DNA of 41,331 nucleotides from an uncultured Oscillospiraceae bacterium. Its GTDB lineage: Bacteria > Bacillota > Clostridia > Oscillospirales > Ruminococcaceae. Positions 1 through 7,332 of this stretch are shown here, in pieces. Made by a program: the position numbers and the translations under genes. The DNA lies in contig CAKSPU010000023.1 in the NCBI GenBank assembly GCA_934486875.1, positions 1-41,331 on the forward strand, written 5' to 3'. How positions within the stretch are numbered: position 1 is the first letter of the stretch; each line of letters opens with the position of its first letter. The notes under the pieces were generated by a model. The model searched no databases, was not told where the DNA came from, and saw only the letters and a program-made list of their open reading frames with translations.

Positions 1-5
1 CGCCT

Positions 6-51
6 GCGGATTTTTGCCTTGTCTGCAACAAAATTATGCTCGAAAATCCGC
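6..51 (-). other. Hairpin in leader of a gene off the left edge
   Basis: GCGGATTTT at 6-14 is the exact reverse complement of AAAATCCGC at 43-51, giving a 9-bp stem with a 28-nt loop. It lies downstream of the minus-strand promoter at 123-151, so it would sit in the 5' leader of a transcript leaving the window to the left. No start codon with a good ribosome binding site is visible before the edge, and the rest of 1-189 shows no gene. Whether it is regulatory cannot be told from here. Confidence 0.35.
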
Positions 52-122
52 ACACATTTCTTATGAAGACAGGTTCCTATTCTTTTGGGACATATTTAAC
101 AAGCTTCCCTGAATGTAATTTT

Positions 123-151
123 ATTATACCACAAAGGTTTGGAAATTACAA
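123..151 (-). promoter_or_regulatory. Sigma-A type promoter reading left
   Basis: On the minus strand TTGTAA (146-151) and a perfect TATAAT (123-128) are 17 bp apart. The promoter reads out of the window, just beyond the 3' end of the lipoprotein gene. Confidence 0.6.
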
Positions 152-189
152 GAGCCAAAAGTGTTTTTTTGTCAAATTCTAATCTCTTT

Positions 190-834
190 TTAATCGTCGG
201 TTTCCGCCATACTTATTGAAAGCTCGTCAAGGGTAAAGCTTTTGGTCTCAACGGTTTTCAAGAAATTCTGAGCCTTTTTCGGGTCCTCATTGCGTATGGT
301 GACAGCGGCGGTATTGTCGGGGACATCAACGAAATATTCGTCAACGCCGAATTCTTCATCAAGGAGCTCCTTGGCTTCAAGGCTTATTTCAGTGAGCCTG
401 TTGAATGAGCGCTCCACCGTTTCGTAGCGGACGCAGGTGTAGTCTCCCAGCACCGATGTATAGCTTTCGGGAGGCTCGTTTTCGGTGATGTTCACAAAAA
501 GAGTGCCCGCATAGCTGTAAACTCCGCCGTAATCATCGGGATATACGATGCCGCTTTCAGTTTCAAATGATGCCATAAGCCGCTCGTAGGCGTTCTGAAC
601 GGTGTCCTCAAAGGGGATATCCCTTTGGGTAAAGACCGTCGTGGTCTCCGCAGACGTTTCTGTCGTCGTCACTGTCTCCTCTGACGATGCTTCCGTGACC
701 GTTTCGGTGAATGAATCCCCAAGAACGGGGGCTTCTGTTTCGGAAACGGTTTCATCGGTGACTGCGCTGTTTCCGTCATTTGCACAGGCTGTAAGAAATG
801 CCGCACAGATAAGGGCGGCAATTATTTTTTTCAT
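190..834 (-). CDS. Predicted lipoprotein, function unknown
   Basis: This encodes about 214 residues. It starts with a lipoprotein signal: MKK, a hydrophobic stretch, then a lipobox ending LTAC about 17 residues in, so the mature protein should be lipid-anchored outside the membrane. A linker of about 50 residues rich in Thr, Glu, Val and Ser follows, then a globular domain that matches no family I recognise. An ATG 27 bases upstream (861) is possible, but the predicted promoter at 883-911 would leave it a leader of only about 15 nt, and the signal peptide fits the internal ATG better. The gene is divergent from the ECF S-component gene. No terminator is evident; the next promoter begins 39 bases past the stop. 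Confidence 0.8.
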   Translation of the reverse strand: MKKIIAALICAAFLTACANDGNSAVTDETVSETEAPVLGDSFTETVTEASSEETVTTTETSAETTTVFTQRDIPFEDTVQNAYERLMASFETESGIVYPDDYGGVYSYAGTLFVNITENEPPESYTSVLGDYTCVRYETVERSFNRLTEISLEAKELLDEEFGVDEYFVDVPDNTAAVTIRNEDPKKAQNFLKTVETKSFTLDELSISMAETDD

Positions 835-882
835 TCCGTTATCATTCCTTTTCTCTTTCATCGGACATTTTCCGACAAATAT

Positions 883-911
883 AATATATCATTTTGCTTT
901 GGATTTGTCAA
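883..911 (-). promoter_or_regulatory. Promoter of the lipoprotein gene
   Basis: On the minus strand a perfect TTGACA (906-911) and TATATT (883-888) are 17 bp apart. It is back to back with the promoter at 922-950. An inverted repeat TCGGA-N5-TCCGA (861-875) lies at the expected transcript start. Confidence 0.65.
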
Positions 912-921
912 CAGAAAATTA

Positions 922-950
922 TTGATTTTTCTCTCGTGATATGGTATGAT
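922..950 (+). promoter_or_regulatory. Promoter of the ECF S-component gene
   Basis: TTGATT (922-927) and TATGAT (945-950) are 17 bp apart, 37 bp upstream of the chosen ATG. Confidence 0.6.
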
Positions 951-986
951 AAGAAAATGGAACATAAATCAAAAGGAGTGTCCGAT

Positions 987-1544
987 ATGACAAATTCAGC
1001 CGTTTTAAATAAGCCGAAGCTTTCCGCCAAGGCTCAGACCATTGCCGCAGCCGGTGCTGTTATCGCAGCGGTGGTACTGCCTCAGATCTTCCACATTATG
1101 GGAGCGATGTCGGGTCTCGGAACAAAGCTCGGTGAGGTATTTCTTCCTATGCACCTGCCCGTGATACTTGTGGGACTGCTGGCAGGTCCTTATACGGGAG
1201 CTGCTGCGGGACTTCTCAGCCCTCTGGCAAGCTTCGGGCTCACAGGTATGCCCACGGCGGCAATGCTTCCCTTTATGATGATCGAGCTGTGCGTTTACGG
1301 TCTTGCTTCGGGACTGCTCAGAAGCGCAAAGCTCCCCATTATCGCAAAGGTGCTCATCGCTCAGATAAGCGGACGTGCTGTAAGAGCCGCTGCCATCGCA
1401 TTTGCGGTGTACGTACTCGGAAGTGACAAAATTCCTCTCTCCGTGATATGGACAAGCATTTCCGTTGGAATTTTCGGTCTTGCCCTCCAGTGGACATTTA
1501 TTCCCCTTGCCGTTTACCGTATCGAAAACAGAAGCAAAGAGTGA
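987..1544 (+). CDS. ECF-type transporter substrate-binding (S) component
   Basis: This is a 185-residue integral membrane protein with about five to six hydrophobic segments. The stretch after the first helix (LPMHLPVILVG, then LAGPYTGAAAG and TGMP) has the glycine/proline pattern of ECF S components (ECF transporter S family, Pfam PF12822-like). Such proteins bind a vitamin or other micronutrient and dock onto a shared energizing module (EcfA1, EcfA2, EcfT). None of those subunits is nearby, as is usual for group II ECF systems. The substrate cannot be assigned from sequence or neighbours. I chose the ATG at 987 because AAAAGGAG (971-978) precedes it; the open frame extends upstream to 894 without a ribosome binding site. 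A terminator follows the stop. Confidence 0.75.
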   Translation: MTNSAVLNKPKLSAKAQTIAAAGAVIAAVVLPQIFHIMGAMSGLGTKLGEVFLPMHLPVILVGLLAGPYTGAAAGLLSPLASFGLTGMPTAAMLPFMMIELCVYGLASGLLRSAKLPIIAKVLIAQISGRAVRAAAIAFAVYVLGSDKIPLSVIWTSISVGIFGLALQWTFIPLAVYRIENRSKE

Positions 1545-1561
1545 TATGTTTTGATAATACT

Positions 1562-1601
1562 GCTGCCGTGCCCTTGATCTGGTGCGGCAGCTTTATTTTT
1601 T
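1562..1601 (+). terminator. Rho-independent terminator after the S-component gene
   Basis: GCTGCCG (1562-1568) pairs with CGGCAGC (1585-1591), extended inward by G-U and G-C pairs, and is followed by a T-rich tract. Confidence 0.75.
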
Positions 1602-1622
1602 GGCGGATTTTTGATAATATGC

Positions 1623-1651
1623 TTGCATTCGGTCAATGTTTATGGTATTAT
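1623..1651 (+). promoter_or_regulatory. carB promoter
   Basis: TTGCAT (1623-1628) and TATTAT (1646-1651) are 17 bp apart. The predicted transcript has a leader of about 90 nt. Confidence 0.65.
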
Positions 1652-1713
1652 ATATGATAGGGAATACTGATTTTATCACATATTCAGTAAAAATGCCTTT
1701 ATCGGCAAATATG

Positions 1714-1727
1714 CCGCAGTGCTGCGG
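1714..1727 (+). promoter_or_regulatory. Perfect palindrome in the carB leader
   Basis: CCGCAG-TG-CTGCGG reads as a 14-bp palindrome 20 bp before the carB start and just upstream of the ribosome binding site (1733-1738). A partly overlapping pair, CGGC (1703-1706) and GCCG (1713-1716), could form an alternative stem. It may be an operator or an RNA hairpin affecting translation; this is inference. Confidence 0.4.
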
Positions 1728-1746
1728 TAAACAGGGAGATTTGACT

Positions 1747-4700
1747 ATGCCAAAAAGACAGGATATCAACAAAATTATGATAATCGGCTCAGGCCCCATT
1801 ATCATCGGTCAGGCGTGCGAGTTCGACTACTCGGGCACTCAGGCGTGCAAGGCGCTCAGAAGCCTTGGCTATGAGATAGTTCTCGTAAACTCTAACCCCG
1901 CCACCATTATGACAGACCCCGATGTTGCTGACATAACCTATGTTGAGCCCCTTAACCTTAAGAGACTCACTCAGATAATCGAAAAGGAGCGCCCCGATGC
2001 ACTGCTCCCCAATCTCGGCGGTCAGTCGGGTCTTAACCTCTGCTCCGAGCTTTCCGAGGCAGGCGTTCTCGACAAGTACAATGTAAAGGTCATCGGCGTT
2101 CAGGTGGACGCTATCCAGCGTGGCGAGGACAGAATTGAGTTCAAGAACACTATGAACAGCCTCGGCATTGAAATGGCACGCAGCCAGGTGGCATATTCCG
2201 TTGACGAAGCCGTTAAGATCGCTGAAGAACTCAAATATCCCGTTGTTCTCCGCCCCGCTTACACTATGGGCGGCGCAGGCGGCGGTATGGTGTATAATGT
2301 TGATGAGCTGAAGGTCGTATGCGAGAGAGGTCTCCAGGCAAGCCTTGTCGGTCAGGTGCTTGTTGAAGAGTGCATCAGCGGCTGGGAAGAGCTTGAGCTT
2401 GAAGTCGTAAGAGACGCTGAGAACAACATCATCACCGTTTGCTTTATCGAAAATATCGACCCCATCGGCGTTCACACAGGCGATTCCTTCTGCTCCGCTC
2501 CTATGCTCACAATTTCCGAGGACGTTCAGAAGAAGATGCAGGAGCAGGCTTACAGGATTGTTGAGGCTATCGGCGTTATCGGCGGCTGCAACTGCCAGTT
2601 CGCTCACGACCCCGTTTCGGGCAGAATAGTCGTGATCGAGATAAATCCCCGTACATCACGTTCCTCCGCTCTTGCTTCAAAGGCAACAGGCTTCCCCATT
2701 GCTCTCGTTTCCGCAATGCTCGCCTGCGGTCTTACATTAAAGGAAATCCCCTGCGGCAAGTACGGAACTCTTGACAAGTACGTTCCCGACGGAGATTACG
2801 TTGTTATCAAGTTTGCCCGCTGGGCTTTTGAGAAATTCAAGGGCGCAGAGGACAAGCTCGGCACTCAGATGAGAGCTGTAGGCGAGGTAATGAGCATCGG
2901 AAAGACCTACAAGGAAGCTTTCCAGAAGGCTATCCGCAGCCTTGAAACAGGCAGATACGGTCTTGGCTTTGCGAAGAATTTCAACTCTCTTTCAAAGGAA
3001 GAGCTTCTTGAAAAGCTGAGATTCCCCTCCAGCGAGAGACAGTTCATCATCTACGAGGCTCTCCGCAAGGGTGCTACTGTTGATGAAATTTATGAGCTTA
3101 CAAAGATAAAGCACTGGTTCCTGGAGCAGACCCTCCAGCTCGTCAACGAGGAAGAGGAGCTTATGAAGAACAAGGGCAAAGTGCCCGATGAAAAGGCTCT
3201 GAAGCAGGCTAAGCTTGACGGCTTCAGCGACAGATATCTGAGCCGGATACTTGATGTACCCGAGGAGGACATCAGAAACGCAAGATACAAATTCGGTATC
3301 CGTGAAGCCTGGGAGGGCGTTCACGTAAGCGGCACAAAGGACGCTGCATATTACTACTCAACATATCATCTTCCCGAGGACAAGAGCCCCGTTTCCGACA
3401 AAAAGAAAATTATGATACTGGGCGGCGGTCCCAACAGAATAGGTCAGGGCATCGAGTTCGACTACTGCTGCGTTCACGCTGCTCTTGCCCTTAAGGATCT
3501 TGGCTTTGAGTCCATTATCGTAAACTGCAACCCCGAAACGGTTTCCACAGACTATGACACCTCCGACAAGCTCTATTTCGAGCCTCTTACCCTTGAAGAT
3601 GTTCTCAGCATTCACGAAAAGGAAAAGCCTGTGGGTGTTATCGCTCAGTTCGGCGGTCAGACTCCCCTTAACCTTGCGGCTGACCTGAAAAAGAACGGCG
3701 TTAACATTCTCGGAACATCTCCCGAGACCATTGACCTTGCCGAGGACAGAGACCACTTCCGTGCAATGATGGAGCGTCTCGGCATTCCTATGCCTGAGTC
3801 GGGTATGGCTGTAAATGTTGACGAGGCTCTCGAGATCGCCAACAGGATAGGCTATCCCGTAATGGTTCGTCCCTCCTACGTTCTCGGCGGACGAGGAATG
3901 GAGATAGTTCACGATGACGAGATGATGAAGGTGTATATGTCTGCCGCTGTAGGCGTTACTCCCGACAGACCTATCCTCATCGACCGCTTCCTCAACCACG
4001 CCACCGAGTGCGAGGCTGACGCTATCTCCGACGGCGAGCACTGCTTCGTTCCCGCTGTTATGGAGCACATTGAGCTTGCAGGCGTTCATTCAGGCGACTC
4101 CGCTTGTATCCTCCCCTCCAAGAATCTCACCGACAAGCAGGTCGAGACCATCAAGGACTACACAAGAAAAATTGCCATTGAAATGAATGTATGCGGTCTT
4201 ATGAATATGCAGTACGCTATCGAGGGCGACACCGTTTATGTTCTTGAAGCAAACCCCAGAGCTTCCCGTACTGTTCCCCTCGTTTCAAAGGTATGCAGCA
4301 TCAATATGGTAAGACTTGCAACCGAAATTATGACAGCTCCCTTTACGGGCAGAAAATCTCCCGTTCCCGAGCTCCGTGACAGGATAATTCCCCATTACGG
4401 CGTTAAGGAAGCCGTGTTCCCTTTCAATATGTTCCAGGAGGTAGACCCCGTTCTCGGTCCCGAAATGCGTTCAACAGGAGAAGTCCTCGGACTTTCCTCC
4501 TCCTTCGGAGAGGCATATTACAAGGCTCAGGAAGCAACTCAGACAAGGCTTCCCGAGGAAGGCACAGTTCTCCTCAGCGTATGCGACAGAGACAAGCCCG
4601 AGCTTGTTCAGATAGCAAAGGATTTCTATGACCTTGGCTTCAAAATTCTTGCAACGGGCAAGAGCTACGAGATGATAATTGACGCAGGTATCCCCGCAAA

Positions 4701-4965
4701 GAGAATATTCAAAATTTATGAGGGTCGTCCCAATATTGCGGACGAGATCGCAAACGGCGAGATACAGCTTATCATCAACACCCCCGCAGGCAAGACAAGC
4801 GCTTATGATGACAGCTATATCCGCAAGGAAGCTATCAAGCACAGAGTGCCCTACATCACCACAATGGCTGCCGCAAAGGCAAGCGCTGAGGGCATCAGGG
4901 CGGCAAAGAACAACACACACATCGGCGTTAAGTCTCTTCAGGCTTTCCACGATGAGATAAAGTAA
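1747..4965 (+). CDS. carB: Carbamoyl-phosphate synthase large subunit
   Basis: CarB makes carbamoyl phosphate from bicarbonate, ammonia (delivered by CarA from glutamine) and two ATP, for pyrimidine and arginine synthesis. The 1072-residue product is full length. It has two tandem ATP-grasp halves: the first opens with KIMIIGSGPIIIGQACEFDYSG and the second with a matching IMILGGGPNRIGQGIEFDY, followed by an oligomerization and MGS-like allosteric domain at the C terminus. The ATG at 1747 is preceded by AGGGAG (1733-1738) and gives the usual N terminus; the open frame runs 111 bases further upstream but lacks a start signal. carA is not adjacent on either side, which is uncommon. Codon use is strongly biased, as in highly expressed genes. 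A strong terminator follows. Confidence 0.97.
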   Translation: MPKRQDINKIMIIGSGPIIIGQACEFDYSGTQACKALRSLGYEIVLVNSNPATIMTDPDVADITYVEPLNLKRLTQIIEKERPDALLPNLGGQSGLNLCSELSEAGVLDKYNVKVIGVQVDAIQRGEDRIEFKNTMNSLGIEMARSQVAYSVDEAVKIAEELKYPVVLRPAYTMGGAGGGMVYNVDELKVVCERGLQASLVGQVLVEECISGWEELELEVVRDAENNIITVCFIENIDPIGVHTGDSFCSAPMLTISEDVQKKMQEQAYRIVEAIGVIGGCNCQFAHDPVSGRIVVIEINPRTSRSSALASKATGFPIALVSAMLACGLTLKEIPCGKYGTLDKYVPDGDYVVIKFARWAFEKFKGAEDKLGTQMRAVGEVMSIGKTYKEAFQKAIRSLETGRYGLGFAKNFNSLSKEELLEKLRFPSSERQFIIYEALRKGATVDEIYELTKIKHWFLEQTLQLVNEEEELMKNKGKVPDEKALKQAKLDGFSDRYLSRILDVPEEDIRNARYKFGIREAWEGVHVSGTKDAAYYYSTYHLPEDKSPVSDKKKIMILGGGPNRIGQGIEFDYCCVHAALALKDLGFESIIVNCNPETVSTDYDTSDKLYFEPLTLEDVLSIHEKEKPVGVIAQFGGQTPLNLAADLKKNGVNILGTSPETIDLAEDRDHFRAMMERLGIPMPESGMAVNVDEALEIANRIGYPVMVRPSYVLGGRGMEIVHDDEMMKVYMSAAVGVTPDRPILIDRFLNHATECEADAISDGEHCFVPAVMEHIELAGVHSGDSACILPSKNLTDKQVETIKDYTRKIAIEMNVCGLMNMQYAIEGDTVYVLEANPRASRTVPLVSKVCSINMVRLATEIMTAPFTGRKSPVPELRDRIIPHYGVKEAVFPFNMFQEVDPVLGPEMRSTGEVLGLSSSFGEAYYKAQEATQTRLPEEGTVLLSVCDRDKPELVQIAKDFYDLGFKILATGKSYEMIIDAGIPAKRIFKIYEGRPNIADEIANGEIQLIINTPAGKTSAYDDSYIRKEAIKHRVPYITTMAAAKASAEGIRAAKNNTHIGVKSLQAFHDEIK

Positions 4966-4980
4966 TAACTGAATCATTTG

Positions 4981-5012
4981 CCCCCGTGAAGCAGCTTCAC
5001 GGGGGCTTTTCT
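4981..5012 (+). terminator. carB terminator
   Basis: CCCCCGTGAAG (4981-4991) pairs with CTTCACGGGGG (4995-5005) around a 3-nt loop, followed by CTTTTCT. This is a very stable intrinsic terminator. Confidence 0.9.
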
Positions 5013-5051
5013 ATTGCATATGACTTATGTCCGGAAAAATATATACGTCAA

Positions 5052-5094
5052 TATGTAAAATATACTTGACATTATGTAAAATATGTGCTATTAT
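5052..5094 (+). promoter_or_regulatory. Promoter with tandem operator-like repeats before the XRE gene
   Basis: TTGACA (5066-5071) and TATTAT (5089-5094) are 17 bp apart. The 12-mer TATGTAAAATAT occurs twice, at 5052-5063 and 5073-5084, spaced 21 bp (two helical turns), once upstream of the -35 box and once in the spacer. Such spacing suits binding of a regulator to one DNA face. The downstream XRE protein is the obvious candidate, which is inference. Confidence 0.6.
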
Positions 5095-5123
5095 GTATTT
5101 AAAGGTAAAGGAAAGGCGGCGGT

Positions 5124-5348
5124 ATGTTGGCGAAAAATCTTAAACTGAAATCCGCTCGTGCGGCTCTCGATATGTCACAGCAGGAGCTTGCCGATAAAAC
5201 AGGCGTATCACGGCAGACCGTGAACGCTATCGAAAAAGGCGACTACAACCCTACATTAAAGCTTTGCATTGATATCTGCAAGGTGCTTGGCAAAACACTT
5301 GACGAACTTTTCTGGGAAAGCGGGGAACAGGATAATGAGCAAAAATAA
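5124..5348 (+). CDS. XRE-family (Cro/CI-type) transcriptional regulator
   Basis: This is a 74-residue protein that is almost wholly one helix-turn-helix domain. The motif MSQQELADKTGVSRQTVNAIE spans about residues 17-37, followed by YNPTLKLCIDICKVLGKTLDELF, the hallmark of small YozG-type regulators. GGAAAGG lies about 10 bases before the ATG. The stop overlaps the start of the membrane-protein gene by 14 bases, so the two are translationally linked. In families of this type the regulator often controls the membrane protein's operon and itself; repeats in the promoter support autoregulation here. Confidence 0.88.
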   Translation: MLAKNLKLKSARAALDMSQQELADKTGVSRQTVNAIEKGDYNPTLKLCIDICKVLGKTLDELFWESGEQDNEQK

Positions 5349-5859
5349 TGACAAGCTTTTTGACCTTGAATCTATCGGCATTGAAAAGCAGGAAACAGCG
5401 GGCTCTCTTATAAATGATAAAGATTTGGACGAGATGCAGAAGGTTATGACCCACAAAATCACCTTCCGCCTTTTTTCCGATTCCGTATGGCTTTATCTGA
5501 TACTTTCATTTGTAATGATAGGTGCCGCCGAGATCGGTGACAGCGTAAATTCTTCTCTTGCCGTTTTCGGCATTATAACCGAGGCTCTTGCCTGCCTATT
5601 GTACATTTTTTACGCCGCAATGACATCTTCAAAGGGCATAATGCGCTTTAAATTTGCAAAAGCTGTGGGAACAAAGCGGTATTTTTTCTGTTGGCTTTTT
5701 ATTGGCATAATGTACACTTTCTTTATGGCAAACCTTGATATATATTTCAGAATTTGTGTGGGCATATGGTATCTGACTTTGTGCATAGTTTCGCTTTTTG
5801 CGATAAAAAACAACAAGGTGCTTGAAAAGATGAACGAAGAGGAGCAGGAGGAAAAATAA
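5335..5859 (+). CDS. Four-helix membrane protein coupled to the XRE regulator
   Basis: The product is 174 residues. A soluble N-terminal part of about 45 residues is followed by hydrophobic segments near residues 47-66, 70-92, 112-130 and 133-152, then a charged Lys/Glu-rich tail. I do not recognise a named function; it resembles the uncharacterised membrane proteins commonly encoded directly after small XRE regulators in Clostridia. The ATG at 5335 lies inside the XRE gene's 3' end, giving a 14-base overlap; the open frame upstream of it is only the shadow of the XRE gene. It could be a sensor or partner of the regulator. No terminator other than the inverted-repeat element follows. Confidence 0.75.
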   Translation: MSKNNDKLFDLESIGIEKQETAGSLINDKDLDEMQKVMTHKITFRLFSDSVWLYLILSFVMIGAAEIGDSVNSSLAVFGIITEALACLLYIFYAAMTSSKGIMRFKFAKAVGTKRYFFCWLFIGIMYTFFMANLDIYFRICVGIWYLTLCIVSLFAIKNNKVLEKMNEEEQEEK

Positions 5860-5862
5860 ATT

Positions 5863-6021
5863 ATACTAATTCTCGATCGTTCTATAGACAAAATCGACAG
5901 ATAGAATAAGTTCAGTCAAGGAAAGCGACCGCAGACAGGCTGTCGCCTGACAAGGGAGCTTGACGCAGAATGAACTTATTATAGCCGAGAGTTTGTCTAT
6001 AGGTTGATCGAGAATTAGTAT
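5863..6021. mobile_element. MITE-like inverted-repeat element (copy 1)
   Basis: This 159-bp non-coding element has a near-complete inverted-repeat structure. The outer 16 bases (from ATACTAAT, 5863-5878) are perfectly mirrored at 6006-6021; the arms then continue with CTATAGACAAA and AATAAGTTCA, each mirrored in the other half, to about 50 bp per arm. The interior contains a smaller hairpin with GCGAC mirrored by GTCGC. The termini can be read as TA-CTAA...TTAG-TA, compatible with a TA target duplication. It shares its ends and the TAGACAAAA block with the element at 34492-34593. No transposase is encoded. It could also act as a terminator for the upstream gene. Confidence 0.7.
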
Positions 6022-6032
6022 TAAAACAAAAC

Positions 6033-6074
6033 GGCTGCATTCCACGCATTTCGGTGGATATGCAGCCGCTTTTT
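6033..6074. terminator. Bidirectional terminator between convergent genes
   Basis: GGCTGCAT (6033-6040) pairs with ATGCAGCC (6060-6067), and CCAC with GTGG inside. The stem is flanked by A-rich sequence on the left and GCTTTTTA on the right, so it can end transcription from both sides. Confidence 0.8.
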
Positions 6075-7317
6075 ATTCATTTGACGTATTGTTGTCCGCT
6101 CCCTGCTCATCTGGAGATATATCATTCTCAGATGATTCATTTTCCGAGACCTGAGCATCATCGTCGGGGGCTTCGTCCGAATGCTCATCGCCGTCAAGCC
6201 TGCGGTGAACATCGTTTTCAAGGAGCTTATAGACCGTTGCCGCCGCAGGAACGCCAAGGAGCATTCCGCCGATACCTCCCAGTCCGCCGCCTACGGTAAC
6301 AGCCGCAAGCACCCACATTCCGGGAAGTCCAACAGATGAGCCTACCACCTTCGGGTATATCACATTGCCCTCAACCTGCTGGAGTATAACGAGGAAAATT
6401 AAGAACCACAGAGCTTTTATGGGGTCAACCACAACTATCATCAGTGCGCCCACTGCCGCTCCGATGTATGCGCCCACAATTGGGATAAGTGCGGTTGCGC
6501 CGATAAGTGTTCCGATAGTGGAGGCATAAGGAATGCGGAGTATCGCCATACCTATTGCGCAGAGCAGTCCGAGAATGACAGCTTCGGTACACTGTCCCAC
6601 GATAAAGCTTGAAAAGCATTTGTCGGCGGTGGCGCAGAAATATCTGAACCGCTCCTCGCTTTTGGGCTTCATATAGCTTCGCATCAGCCTGTCAGCCTGA
6701 GAGGCAAGCTTTTCTTTGTTAAAGAGAATATACACCGCAAAGATAAGCCCCACGACGAAATTCACCACTCCGCCGAAAAATGAGGATATCACGCTGAGAG
6801 CGGAGGAAAATGCGCCGTTTTTGGCAAAATTTATAATAGTCTCGGTGATATTTTTGATGTCAAAATTTTTCGGGTCAATGTTTTCCTTAATAAATTCCCC
6901 CGCCGCAGGAAATTTCACCTCCGCCTCTGCAAGCCATTCCTGAGCGGTGGCAGCATAAACGGGGAATGAATCGCTGAGGACACGGAAAATATTGCCTATC
7001 TCGGGGACAATTATGACGATTATAAGGGTGATGAGCAGTATCACCGCAAGGAGGGACAGAACAAGGCAGACAGGGCGGCGTGACGCAATGACCGCACGCT
7101 TTTGTGAGTTCGGGAAATATATTTTTTCAAGTCTGCGCATTATGAGGTTGAATGCATATGCAAGGGCACAGCCTATAATAAGAGGGGCAATTATGCCCAG
7201 AGCCGCTCCCACGGCGGCGGTGACGCTCTTGAAGTATATTATCAGAAGCACTGCCGCCACGGTAAGAAGTAAAAAAGGTATATATCGCTTTATCCGCTTT
7301 TTGTCACGTTCGTTCAT
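6073..7317 (-). CDS. AI-2E family membrane permease
   Basis: The 414-residue product matches the AI-2E transporter family (PF01594, COG0628): two helices at the N terminus, one near residue 90-110, a central soluble segment with amphipathic helices, then a C-terminal cluster of four or five helices including the conserved region with LIGATALIPIVGAYIG and GNVIYPKVVG. Members are trimeric permeases; some export small molecules or Na+ and the family name need not reflect the substrate. The last 45 residues are an acidic, disordered tail (rich in Asp, Glu, Ser). Its ATG follows AAGGAAAGG and lies 15 bases after cls, so it is the last gene of the lysR-uvrB-cls operon. Confidence 0.88.
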   Translation of the reverse strand: MNERDKKRIKRYIPFLLLTVAAVLLIIYFKSVTAAVGAALGIIAPLIIGCALAYAFNLIMRRLEKIYFPNSQKRAVIASRRPVCLVLSLLAVILLITLIIVIIVPEIGNIFRVLSDSFPVYAATAQEWLAEAEVKFPAAGEFIKENIDPKNFDIKNITETIINFAKNGAFSSALSVISSFFGGVVNFVVGLIFAVYILFNKEKLASQADRLMRSYMKPKSEERFRYFCATADKCFSSFIVGQCTEAVILGLLCAIGMAILRIPYASTIGTLIGATALIPIVGAYIGAAVGALMIVVVDPIKALWFLIFLVILQQVEGNVIYPKVVGSSVGLPGMWVLAAVTVGGGLGGIGGMLLGVPAAATVYKLLENDVHRRLDGDEHSDEAPDDDAQVSENESSENDISPDEQGADNNTSNE

Positions 7318-7332
7318 ATTTTTATCCTTTCC

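Noticed and set aside
602..925. Plus-strand frame rich in Val and Ser
   Set aside because: Antisense to the Thr/Glu-rich linker of the lipoprotein gene, which explains its low complexity.
1636..1746. Upstream in-frame extension of carB
   Set aside because: It overlaps the promoter and palindrome, has no ribosome binding site, and the family N terminus starts at 1747.
1789..2607. Long minus-strand open frames within carB (also 3358-4089 and 4471-4977)
   Set aside because: They lie antisense to a highly biased gene, lack ribosome binding sites and have compositions expected from reading carB codons backwards.
5863..6021. Reading the first inverted-repeat element as a plain terminator
   Set aside because: The arms are too long, no T-run follows, a normal bidirectional terminator lies right after it, and the ends recur in a second element.
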